Assembly: GCA_963751695.1 (NCBI GenBank)
Contig: CAVVVP010000010.1
Location: forward strand, 1-64,000
DNA length: 64,000 nt
From: SZUA-22 sp963751695
GTDB lineage: Bacteria; Bacteroidota; Ignavibacteria; Ignavibacteriales; Melioribacteraceae
Direction of reading: 5' to 3'
The translations under genes were made by a program, and so were the position numbers. Below, piece after piece: positions 45,601 to 54,190 of the stretch (the stretch's first letter is position 1; the number at the start of each line of letters is the position of its first letter). The notes below the pieces were generated by a model that worked only from the letters and a program-made list of their open reading frames with translations, searched no databases and was not told where the DNA came from.

Positions 45601-46680
45601 ATGAAAAAATTAAAAATATCTTGGATGGAAAATTGGCTTGATGAGAGATTTGATCTAACTCCTATTAGGAATCTTATCAAACATAAGAAAGTTCCCATAC
45701 ATGGGCATTCCATTTGGTACTATATGGGTGGAATTAGTTTGTTTTTATTTATTACTCAAGTATTTACCGGAATACTTCTACTTATGTATTATGTCCCAGG
45801 TGAAGATCACGCCTATGAGAGCATTCAGTTTATTTTAACTAAAGTCGATTTTGGTTGGTTGATCCGCAATCTACATAGTTGGTCTGCCAATCTGATGATT
45901 CTTTTTATATTTCTTCATATGTTCAGTGTCTTTTTTACGAATGCTTTTAGAAAGCCGAGAGAATTAACGTGGATTACTGGATTCATTCTATTACTGCTTG
46001 GAATGGCTTTTGGTTTTAGTGGATACTTACTGCCATGGAATGAATTAGCATTTTTTGCAACGAAAGTTGGGACAGATATTGTTGGAGTAGTTCCATTTGT
46101 AGGTGATTGGTTAAAAACTGTTCTCAGAGGAGGTGAAGATGTTACTGGAGCTACGTTATCAAGGTTTTTTGGAATTCATGTTGCAATCCTACCAGCGATT
46201 TTCACAGTCCTTTTGACAATTCACTTGATATTTGTACAAAGACAAGGAATGAGTGAACCAGAAGAATTCGAAAATCAGAGTGAAAAACAAAAACGATATA
46301 TACCATTCTTCCCTCATTTTATTTTGCAAGATGCACTGCTTTGGATAATAGTTTTAATAATTCTATTAAGTCTAACTGTGTTCTTCCCATGGGAATTGGG
46401 ACAAAAAGCTGATGCGCTTGCCTCTGCGCCTACTGGAATAAAACCGGAATGGTATTTCATGTTTATGTTCGAAACATTAAAAATTCTCCCAGCTAATATT
46501 TTATTTTTTGAAGGAGAAGCTGTAGGAATTTTTGGTTTTGCAATTGCTGGGATAATTTGGATGTTCATTCCATTTATTAAATTTTCGAAAGAGAGAGAAA
46601 TCAACAAAAAAATTGTTAGGTGGGTAGGTCTATTTTCAGTTTTTTATATTATCATTTTTACAATAATCGGGTATTTATAA
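45601..46680 (+). CDS. Cytochrome b of a bc-type quinol oxidoreductase
   Basis: This 359-residue protein carries both N-terminal (b6-like) and C-terminal (subunit IV-like) parts on one chain. Heme ligands are His92 and His106 in helix B, and His193 and His208 in helix D. The helix D pair has 14 intervening residues, the spacing of cytochrome b6 rather than mitochondrial cytochrome b. The Qo motif PEWY is present in KPEWYFMFMFETLK. About eight membrane helices are predicted. It sits between Rieske and nine-heme cytochrome genes with gaps of 2 and 1 bp, so these form one complex. Confidence 0.95.
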   Translation: MKKLKISWMENWLDERFDLTPIRNLIKHKKVPIHGHSIWYYMGGISLFLFITQVFTGILLLMYYVPGEDHAYESIQFILTKVDFGWLIRNLHSWSANLMILFIFLHMFSVFFTNAFRKPRELTWITGFILLLLGMAFGFSGYLLPWNELAFFATKVGTDIVGVVPFVGDWLKTVLRGGEDVTGATLSRFFGIHVAILPAIFTVLLTIHLIFVQRQGMSEPEEFENQSEKQKRYIPFFPHFILQDALLWIIVLIILLSLTVFFPWELGQKADALASAPTGIKPEWYFMFMFETLKILPANILFFEGEAVGIFGFAIAGIIWMFIPFIKFSKEREINKKIVRWVGLFSVFYIIIFTIIGYL

Positions 46681-46681
46681 A

Positions 46682-47944
46682 ATGAGAGAAAAACATTTAG
46701 TAATAAACTTTAAACTAATGCTGACTCTTTTGTCGATATCCATATTAACAAATAATTCCTTGGCTTCTACTGATTCACAAAAGTTTATAGATGAATGTGT
46801 GAGATGTCATATTGAAAATGAGATAATGCCAGAACACTATTCAATTGATGATATTCATTGGCAAGTTGGACTATCATGCTCAGGCTGTCATGGTGGTCTT
46901 CCAAATGAAAAGGACGAACAACTAGCAATGAGCAAAGAAAATGGATTTATTGGAATTCCTGACAAAAAAGATATTCCCAAATTCTGTGGTAAGTGTCATT
47001 CGAATATCGAAAAAATGAGATTGTTTCAAGCCAGAATTTCAACAGATCAAGTATCACAATACTACTCAAGTTTGCATGGACAAAAATTAAAAAAAGAAGA
47101 TTTACAAGTAGCGACATGCACTGATTGCCACTCGACGCACTCAATTTTGCCAGCATCCGATACAAGATCAACGGTAAATGCTTTTAAAATTCCTAGTACA
47201 TGTAATAATTGCCATGGTGATGCTAAATTGATGGGTAAATACAATTTAAAACATACACAGTATGAAGATTACTCTAAAAGTGTTCATGGAATGGCACTAT
47301 TGGAAAATCGTGATAATGGCGCGCCGGCATGTAACGATTGCCATGGTAATCATGGAGCCAAGCCCCCGGGGGTTGAATCTATATCACATGTTTGCGGTTC
47401 ATGTCATATTAACAATATGAATTATTTTAATGATTCTCCTAAAGCTCAGATATTTTCTGAAATGGACATAAACGCGTGCGAACAGTGTCATGGTTATCAT
47501 TTAATTCAAAAGGCAGATGATGAAATGCTTAACGTAACTTCATCTTCCACTTGCTCAGACTGTCATTCAAAAGGGGACGAAGGATATATAGCTGCAGATA
47601 TGATGTATTTGGAAATCAGAAAGCTGTCATCTTTATTTGATTCGATCAAAGCTAAATCAGATGAAATAAATATAATGGGTATGAACAATATTGAAATTGA
47701 ATACGAACTAAAAAATATTTGGCAAAACTTGATTCATGCAAGGACTTTAATCCATACATTTGATACATCAAAGGTTTTCGAAAAAACCAAACAAGGAATA
47801 AATGCTTCATTTGATGCATTAAGGCTGGCTGATCAAGAAGAAACTGATTACTCTGAACGAAGGCTGGGTTATGGAATTGCCACTTTAATATTGATCTTAT
47901 TAGCAATCACACTATTTTGGAAAATAAAAAGTCTAAATTCTTGA
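46682..47944 (+). CDS. Membrane-anchored nine-heme cytochrome c
   Basis: This 420-residue protein has an N-terminal signal segment (FKLMLTLLSISILTNNSLAS), nine CxxCH heme c motifs (CVRCH, CSGCH, CGKCH, CTDCH, CNNCH, CNDCH, CGSCH, CEQCH and CSDCH) and further His residues as likely second ligands. A helical region (about 300-380) and a C-terminal membrane helix (LGYGIATLILILLAITLFW) follow. It takes the place of cytochrome c1 or f in a Rieske/cytochrome b complex and would carry electrons from quinol to a periplasmic acceptor. Reverse electron flow is also possible. It is the last gene of the block, and a tRNA-Ala scar follows 84 bp later. Confidence 0.93.
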   Translation: MREKHLVINFKLMLTLLSISILTNNSLASTDSQKFIDECVRCHIENEIMPEHYSIDDIHWQVGLSCSGCHGGLPNEKDEQLAMSKENGFIGIPDKKDIPKFCGKCHSNIEKMRLFQARISTDQVSQYYSSLHGQKLKKEDLQVATCTDCHSTHSILPASDTRSTVNAFKIPSTCNNCHGDAKLMGKYNLKHTQYEDYSKSVHGMALLENRDNGAPACNDCHGNHGAKPPGVESISHVCGSCHINNMNYFNDSPKAQIFSEMDINACEQCHGYHLIQKADDEMLNVTSSSTCSDCHSKGDEGYIAADMMYLEIRKLSSLFDSIKAKSDEINIMGMNNIEIEYELKNIWQNLIHARTLIHTFDTSKVFEKTKQGINASFDALRLADQEETDYSERRLGYGIATLILILLAITLFWKIKSLNS

Positions 47945-48027
47945 CCAAAGACTAGTGGATTTAGGTCCTAGAATTGCACTAATTATGATAAAAACAATAC
48001 AAATAAGCTATTAATAAACGTGCTGTT

Positions 48028-48073
48028 TAAACAATCAGTCAAAAGGGAAGAGGTTCGAGCCGTTCGACTCCAC
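48028..48073 (+). pseudogene. tRNA-Ala 3'-end remnant (scar 2)
   Basis: The sequence CAATCAGTCAA through CTCCAC aligns in register with the anticodon arm, T-arm and acceptor end of tRNA-Ala at 36707. GGTTCGAGCC and the end CTCCAC are kept, with one deletion and more substitutions than scar 1. The downstream TATTTATTAT of the intact gene's flank is also kept. It is a non-functional fragment. Confidence 0.6.
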
Positions 48074-48075
48074 AA

Positions 48076-48624
48076 TTATTTATTATGCTTTTCGTGAGAA
48101 TCTTCAACTATGCGAGATATTTTCGATAATTTCGATTGAAGATTTCTAATTTCTAATTCTAATTTGTAAATTCTATACGATTCAAGTGATTCTGAGCCAC
48201 CTAACAACCAGTTAATATCACAACCAAGTCTTAGAAATTTTATCAAAATTCTGGAACCTGGTTCTCGATTACCGCTAATGTACTGTTGAAGCTGCTGAGG
48301 AGAAATCTCCATTGCCTGAGCAAGTGCTTTGAGTGTGGTATATTTTCGTTTAGCAAAAATTCTAATTCTGGCACCAATTCCATCCTTGAGTTTATTTTCG
48401 TCAAACAGATTAGGTTCGTTTACATTGTCATCAAGAAACTTAAGCTGATATTGATAGGATTCTATTGCTTCGGAAATCGAATCATAAAGATCATCATCAA
48501 AATGGTCTTCGCTTTCGAGAAGATAGGATAGGGTATTAGGTCTAATCTCTAGTTTTTGAGCAATCCAATTTAGACTAATATTTAATTGATTTAGCTTCTG
48601 GTTTATTTCTTCACGCTTACTCAT
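48076..48624 (-). CDS. Two-part helix-turn-helix (XRE-like) DNA-binding protein
   Basis: In this 182-residue protein, residues about 5-60 look like one helix-turn-helix (LNISLNWIAQKLEIRPNTLSYLLESED). Residues about 82-140 form a clear XRE domain (GARIRIFAKRKYTTLKALAQAMEISPQQLQQYISGNREPGSRILIKFLRLGCDINWLLGG). A short coiled coil ends it (YRIYKLELEIRNLQSKLSKI). It probably binds DNA as a dimer. Its stop lies next to the tRNA-Ala scar, at the edge of the respiratory block, and it points toward that block. The target is unknown. Confidence 0.8.
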   Translation of the reverse strand: MSKREEINQKLNQLNISLNWIAQKLEIRPNTLSYLLESEDHFDDDLYDSISEAIESYQYQLKFLDDNVNEPNLFDENKLKDGIGARIRIFAKRKYTTLKALAQAMEISPQQLQQYISGNREPGSRILIKFLRLGCDINWLLGGSESLESYRIYKLELEIRNLQSKLSKISRIVEDSHEKHNK

Positions 48625-48691
48625 ACATCAATCTAGATATATTATAAAATTGTTTTTAATTAAAATAATAAAAAAAAGAGAATATATAAAG

Positions 48692-48719
48692 AAAAAGCCC
48701 GGCATAACCGGGCTTTTTT
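48692..48719 (-). terminator. Rho-independent terminator of the FG-GAP gene
   Basis: A stem of AAGCCCGG with CCGGGCTT around a CATAA loop is flanked by A-runs and T-runs on both sides, 21 bp after the stop of the minus-strand gene at 48740. The symmetrical A/T tracts make it potentially bidirectional. Confidence 0.85.
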
Positions 48720-48739
48720 GGAGGAGATGTACTTCTACA

Positions 48740-51700
48740 TTATTTCAATAGAAGCATCTTCTTAACTTCAACCTTTTGATCAGCTTGTAGTCTGTAAATA
48801 TATGTACCACTTGCTAATTTGCTTGCATCGAAGCTTCTCTGGTAAACACCAGCGCCCATAACTTGATTGTCAATGAGTCTTGTAACTACTCTTCCAAGAA
48901 TATCATAAACAACTAAATTAACCTTAGCATCTTGAGGTAATCCAAACTGAATCATTGTACTTGGATTAAAAGGATTAGGATAGTTTTGGTCTACGAAGAA
49001 TTCTTTCGGAATGAGAGATTGCTCATCCACATCTGTGATATAATCAACAATGGTAAATGTAAGTGTATCAACACTTGCAATAATGCCTTCTGCTGCATTA
49101 GTACTAACTGTTCTTACCACATATGATGGAGTTATGCTCATATCTGTTCCATACTGGGCAATAAGATCCATCAAATCTTGATTAGTTGCGGTCGAAGAGG
49201 TAGAAGTACCATTATTGTCGGATAGCTCAGTTACTACTTCCTCACCATCAATAAATACTGCAAATTGATAGATGAGATCTTCACCATTCAGATCAACTGC
49301 AGGGTGCCAACTGACACTAACTTCAAAGTTAGGATCACCGGTAATACCGTATTCTGTTCCTTCCAAAGCTTTTGACTCAGCAGTAAACCAGAAATTAGCA
49401 TTTGGTGGAGCAGCAACATCTTGCTCGATATCTGTGTAATATCTTGGCAAAATTTGATAACCATCATCTGGTGGAGTACTAGAGTCAAATTGACCCAATA
49501 TACCAACAATATTTGCCGGATAAACAGGTTCTACTTGACCAGCAAGATCAAGGTCTTTATCTACTCGCATTGTCCAAATGAGTGAATCACCTTCAGGAGA
49601 TTTTGCTCCATCCCACATATCTAAATTTGAATCGCTGCCGACGTCTGGCCAATCACCGTTTACTTTAGTAACTCCGTTTACTTGTACTAACATACTTTCC
49701 ATTTTTTCCATATCGTATGGAGTCATATTAACACTTGGAGATATTACAATTGGTTGTGGTACAGTTCCAACCCCTAATCTAACAATATCGGCCTTATCAG
49801 CAACAACTATTTCTGTCAATCCATTATACTGATCAATTTCACCAGTGACTTGAACTAAATCACCAACAGTAGTGAAAATTGAATCAACACTCGAGTAAAT
49901 ATTAATTCCAGCAGTTTCATCCTGGATATTAATACTCAAAGAGAACAATGAATTGATAGTAGGTGAAGTTATAACACCTTTGACTGTAACTACCTCGCCC
50001 AATCTATCTGGAACGAAATTACTGTCAGCATCAATTCTAACTGCGGCAATAGTTTCAGCCTCAACTGTTTGAACATCAATTACAACTATTGGTAGCATAG
50101 TTCCGTTTCGAATAGTACCAGTATAGATTATCTCTAGAGCAGGATCATCATCCAAGTTTGCAAGTTCAACAACGTCTACTTGTCCTGAGGTTGGCATTAC
50201 TTGACCATCAACAAATTCTGATGACCAGCTCATAGGATCAGTAATGTCACCACCTGTATATTTCACTCTCGCAAGAATGTTTTCAGAATCTCTAGATCCA
50301 ACAACATAGTCAACATTTCCATCGCCATCAATATCACCTGCCGCACCACCTGTAATGCGAGTAATACCAAGAGCTGACAAATCAGCGATTTCATAAGTTA
50401 CTAAACCACCATTTTCCATTTTTAGTAGATAAACCATTGCAGAGCCATAATTACCGGCTAGTATTTCTTCAACTCCATCACCATCCACATCGTAAGTTGC
50501 TAATGATTTGAAGCTACCACCAGGTACGATGCCATCTTGGACTGAACCATATTTCCAACCAGTTGTATCTGATTCATAGTACGCAGAAGCTGAAGCACCA
50601 CCTAATGAGGTTACGTAAACCATATTATTTGCATAAGCCATATCCCATCTGGTTGATCCACCTTCTAGAGTCCAATCACCAAAATCACCGATCGTTAGAG
50701 GTTGTGTGTTTTCAGCTATACCTCTTGGTACACCTGTATAGAACACTTCATCTTTACCATCAGCGTCAACATCAGCTAATGTCATCATATCCATTTGGCC
50801 AACACCTTCTGCACCATTAACACCTTTATCTAACAGTCTAACTGTATAGTTGGCAGCAGAAGTTATATCGCCACCTTGATATGATACAAGATATACCTCG
50901 TCAGTTCCTCTAAAACCGACCACGAAGTCAACTAGTGTATCAGCATCAACTTGGCCAGCTCTTACACTTGTAATTTGTGTGCCAGTATTTCCTGTAAAAT
51001 CAGCAATAGGATATCCAAGCAAACTATCGCCATCTTCAACTAAAACAAAGACTGAAGCGGTACCACCACTTAAATAATCACCAGTAACAATTTCTTCAGT
51101 TCCATCATCATCAATGTCAACTGTATTGGCAGATAACCAAGACCATCCTGGATAAGCTTGATAACGATCTGCTTCTGTAAAAGCACCTGCACCGTCATTC
51201 GTGATTTCTCTAATTCCGCCATCACTATCAAAGAGATATATTGTTTGGTCCATTACAGCAATATCACGATAGTCGTTACCGGCGTCAGGTGCACCATTAG
51301 CTTCCATCGTCCATGTTTCAGAACCATCACCAGCATCAGGAATATCACTGACTCCGATTACACCCCAGACATAATAATTATGTCTCTCTGCGAATATAAA
51401 TTCTGCAGCACCGTCGCCATCTATGTCAGCAACAGTACCACGGAATGGTCGCATACTTGTAGATGCAGGAACATCCATGTTCCAACCAGCATTTGGAGAA
51501 GCAGTACCATCGCCATTATCTATACCCATTACATCAGAACCGTCACCAGGAGTTTCATAAACCACGATTCTATCAGGATCTTCGTTACCTGTTCCAAAAT
51601 TATTTACTGGACACCAGATTACTTCACCTTTCCCGTCTCCATCCCAGTCACCAGTGACCATAACAGGCCAAGTATTCTGGAATTCCATACCAGGTATTAC

Positions 51701-52600
51701 TGTGCTCCAACGTAGAACCCAAGCACCTGAAACTAACTCATATTTGTAAAGTGTAGGAACCAATTCTCCATTTGGACCATCATTCCAGTTATCGTTAACA
51801 GCGTATAGATCCATCAAACCATCAGCATCATAGTCCATTCCAGATGCGACATTACCAAATCCACCATCTGGACTTCCAATAACACCACTTCGAACAAAAG
51901 ATTCTGTCATTACTTCTTTTCCAGAGAATTCCATTGTCCATGTTTCAGAACCATCACCAGCATCCGGTACATTATCAACTGAGACAACACCAAGATAATA
52001 ATATCCGCCTCTGTCTGGGAATAGAATTTCTTGAGTACCGTCATTATCAACATCATTGATTATGAATTTGATTGGTCTCATATTTGTACCATCATCAACG
52101 ATGCCACCATTCCATTCAGCATTAGGTAGCCATCCACCAGCGCCATCGTCAACACCTAAATTATCACTTCCGTCTCCAACAGCTTCAAATACAACAAACC
52201 TACTTGGGTTTGGATTTTCAGCACTTGTGAAGTTTACTGGTCCCCAGACAATTTCCATTTTACCGTCATTGTCTAAGTCAGCGGCAGCAATAGCAGGCCA
52301 TGTGTTTTGTAAGGGAATATTTAATGTGGCAGACCAAACAGAATCCCAACTACCAGCATTATTTTCGTACTTATATATTCTGGGGATCAATTCATTCCCA
52401 GAATCGTTCCAGTTTTGATTTATTGCATAAATTTCTTGCATACCATCACCATCGAAATCTACACCGGATACTACGTTACCGTAACCGCCATTTTCGATAG
52501 CTGGAACTGGAATAACTGCGCTTCTTATATAGGTGTCTTGTGCAAAAAGACCAACTGAAAGAAGCAGGGTTAGTAAAATTGTGGCTTTGATTTTCATCAT
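48740..52600 (-). CDS. Large secreted FG-GAP/VCBS repeat protein with type IX sorting domain
   Basis: This 1286-residue protein has a signal peptide ending LFAQ. Many calcium-binding FG-GAP-like repeats follow (GVDFDGDGMQEIYA, DLDNDGKMEIVW, DVDNDGTQEILFPD, DVDGDGVEEILAGNYG). The first about 220 residues are repeated in the next about 220, an internal duplication. Around residues 860-1060 lies an OB-like domain (AVRIDADSNFVPDRLGEVVTVKGVITSP). The C-terminus (about 1200-1286) is a type A sorting domain with NYPNPFNPST and a final KKMLLLK. It is exported through the outer membrane, probably to the surface. A GGAGGA ribosome site supports the start; two ATGs stand in tandem. A terminator follows. 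Confidence 0.9.
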   Translation of the reverse strand: MMKIKATILLTLLLSVGLFAQDTYIRSAVIPVPAIENGGYGNVVSGVDFDGDGMQEIYAINQNWNDSGNELIPRIYKYENNAGSWDSVWSATLNIPLQNTWPAIAAADLDNDGKMEIVWGPVNFTSAENPNPSRFVVFEAVGDGSDNLGVDDGAGGWLPNAEWNGGIVDDGTNMRPIKFIINDVDNDGTQEILFPDRGGYYYLGVVSVDNVPDAGDGSETWTMEFSGKEVMTESFVRSGVIGSPDGGFGNVASGMDYDADGLMDLYAVNDNWNDGPNGELVPTLYKYELVSGAWVLRWSTVIPGMEFQNTWPVMVTGDWDGDGKGEVIWCPVNNFGTGNEDPDRIVVYETPGDGSDVMGIDNGDGTASPNAGWNMDVPASTSMRPFRGTVADIDGDGAAEFIFAERHNYYVWGVIGVSDIPDAGDGSETWTMEANGAPDAGNDYRDIAVMDQTIYLFDSDGGIREITNDGAGAFTEADRYQAYPGWSWLSANTVDIDDDGTEEIVTGDYLSGGTASVFVLVEDGDSLLGYPIADFTGNTGTQITSVRAGQVDADTLVDFVVGFRGTDEVYLVSYQGGDITSAANYTVRLLDKGVNGAEGVGQMDMMTLADVDADGKDEVFYTGVPRGIAENTQPLTIGDFGDWTLEGGSTRWDMAYANNMVYVTSLGGASASAYYESDTTGWKYGSVQDGIVPGGSFKSLATYDVDGDGVEEILAGNYGSAMVYLLKMENGGLVTYEIADLSALGITRITGGAAGDIDGDGNVDYVVGSRDSENILARVKYTGGDITDPMSWSSEFVDGQVMPTSGQVDVVELANLDDDPALEIIYTGTIRNGTMLPIVVIDVQTVEAETIAAVRIDADSNFVPDRLGEVVTVKGVITSPTINSLFSLSINIQDETAGINIYSSVDSIFTTVGDLVQVTGEIDQYNGLTEIVVADKADIVRLGVGTVPQPIVISPSVNMTPYDMEKMESMLVQVNGVTKVNGDWPDVGSDSNLDMWDGAKSPEGDSLIWTMRVDKDLDLAGQVEPVYPANIVGILGQFDSSTPPDDGYQILPRYYTDIEQDVAAPPNANFWFTAESKALEGTEYGITGDPNFEVSVSWHPAVDLNGEDLIYQFAVFIDGEEVVTELSDNNGTSTSSTATNQDLMDLIAQYGTDMSITPSYVVRTVSTNAAEGIIASVDTLTFTIVDYITDVDEQSLIPKEFFVDQNYPNPFNPSTMIQFGLPQDAKVNLVVYDILGRVVTRLIDNQVMGAGVYQRSFDASKLASGTYIYRLQADQKVEVKKMLLLK

Positions 52601-52680
52601 AAGTCCTCCATTAGTTAATTGAATTAGTTAGTTATTTCCTATAAAACAAAAAGTCACACATAAAACATGTAACTATATTA

Positions 52681-54123
52681 TTATTTTAGCAATATCATTT
52701 TTTTTGTAATTGTATTTAAACCATTACTTAAGCTGTATATATAGGTCCCAGATGCCAAACTAGAAGCATCATATTTTACTTTATAAGTTCCAGCTTCAAA
52801 TTCAGAACCTTTTACCAAATCTGATATCAACTCACCATTAATGTTATAAATTGAAAGGGTAATAGGTGCTCTCTCAGATAATGAAAACTCAATGGTTGTT
52901 GATGGATTAAAAGGATTTGGATAATTTTGAGTAACAGAGAAATTCTTAGGAATATTTGATCCAATTTGTTTCACCTTTGTAATAGTATTCTCAATAACTG
53001 GTAGGGTAGATGTATAATTCCATTTATCTACCGTCCATCCATAATAAGATACTACATACATATCATCATTAGCGTCAAAATCACAATTATATGGCGAAGC
53101 ATAACCGGAAACAGTACCGCCAGTATTGTCATTATATGCACCAGTTTTATCAAAATTCCATTGTGCATTATCAATTGTGTCTAAGATAGAACCATCATTA
53201 GGATTAACAAGATAAACCCGACCGTAAGAATATGGAGAATTTATGAAATCGAGTGCAGCACACACAAATAAAATATTTTTAGAGTGCAGCATTTTTAATC
53301 CCCATGGCCCGCCCTTGTATTCAACATCGGCTTCTGTAATTGAATCATTCAACTGAAAGTCAAATCCCTCAAACAAAGTATAACCATCCGTTGGATTACC
53401 AACATAGCAATAAACCTTACCATTCATGTAATTGGATACATAGATAACAGAGCCATCAGAAGAAGCTGTTACGCCTCTAACTGATCCAGGATCGGGGAGA
53501 TCAATTACCTGGAGCGGATCAGCACTATGACCTGATGACCAAGCGGATTCATTTTCCGGTGAGTCAAAAACAAGTACTTTGCCGGTTGTTAATGAATCTC
53601 CCTCAACGGATACATAAACATGATTCATTTCATCTACATCAATCGCATAAATTGGGAGTTCTCCAGTTTTCATTCTCATAGGATATGTCTGAAAACTATC
53701 TGCCGTCATTTCAAATGCAAGGATATTGTGATTAGGATCATTGTTCGCAACTAGGATTAAATCCTTTGAATCATAACTCATTGATGCTACATCCATAGCT
53801 TCATTTAGGAATAGTTGATCAAATCCATTAAGCCAAAGCGTAATTTGATCTGTACCACTATATTGATATGTCCCGAGTCTACCAAGAGTTGAATCAGCAT
53901 CTTTGTATCCTACAAGATAGTAGCAATTGTCAGCAAAATCGGCCACAAGCGCCACGAAGGCATCTTCTCCATAGACAGCAGTAGAAATAGTCCTATTTCC
54001 AGTTGCATTTGGTTGGTCATCTATTGTTGCATAATTACAGATCCAGTCTCCATCAAATTCTTGAGCTACTACAATTTGAGAAAAAATAAAAAGCAATAAT
54101 AAAAATATTGTCAATCGATACAT
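52681..54123 (-). CDS. Secreted beta-propeller protein with type IX sorting domain (copy A)
   Basis: This 480-residue protein has a signal peptide ending VVAQ and a repeated-strand body resembling a WD40/NHL propeller: LVGYKDADSTLGRLGTYQYSG, VYVSVEGDSLTTGKVLVFDSP, VIYVSNYMNGKVYCYVG, GRVYLVNPNDGSILDTID. The C-terminal sorting domain (about 390-480) contains NYPNPFNPSTTIEFSLSERAPITLSIYNINGELI and ends KKMILLK. It is a paralogue of the neighbour at 54191. The function is unknown; binding of extracellular ligands is one possibility. It sits 67 bp behind its paralogue. Confidence 0.85.
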   Translation of the reverse strand: MYRLTIFLLLLFIFSQIVVAQEFDGDWICNYATIDDQPNATGNRTISTAVYGEDAFVALVADFADNCYYLVGYKDADSTLGRLGTYQYSGTDQITLWLNGFDQLFLNEAMDVASMSYDSKDLILVANNDPNHNILAFEMTADSFQTYPMRMKTGELPIYAIDVDEMNHVYVSVEGDSLTTGKVLVFDSPENESAWSSGHSADPLQVIDLPDPGSVRGVTASSDGSVIYVSNYMNGKVYCYVGNPTDGYTLFEGFDFQLNDSITEADVEYKGGPWGLKMLHSKNILFVCAALDFINSPYSYGRVYLVNPNDGSILDTIDNAQWNFDKTGAYNDNTGGTVSGYASPYNCDFDANDDMYVVSYYGWTVDKWNYTSTLPVIENTITKVKQIGSNIPKNFSVTQNYPNPFNPSTTIEFSLSERAPITLSIYNINGELISDLVKGSEFEAGTYKVKYDASSLASGTYIYSLSNGLNTITKKMILLK

Positions 54124-54190
54124 TTTAAATTTACCTCCTACTTAGTTAAAATCAGGTATACATTTAGTTTAATACCAGCACTTTATAACT

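Noticed and set aside
51158..51715. Long plus-strand open frame inside the FG-GAP gene
   Set aside because: It is antisense to a strongly supported repeat-rich coding region and has a His/Ser/Thr-rich shadow composition.
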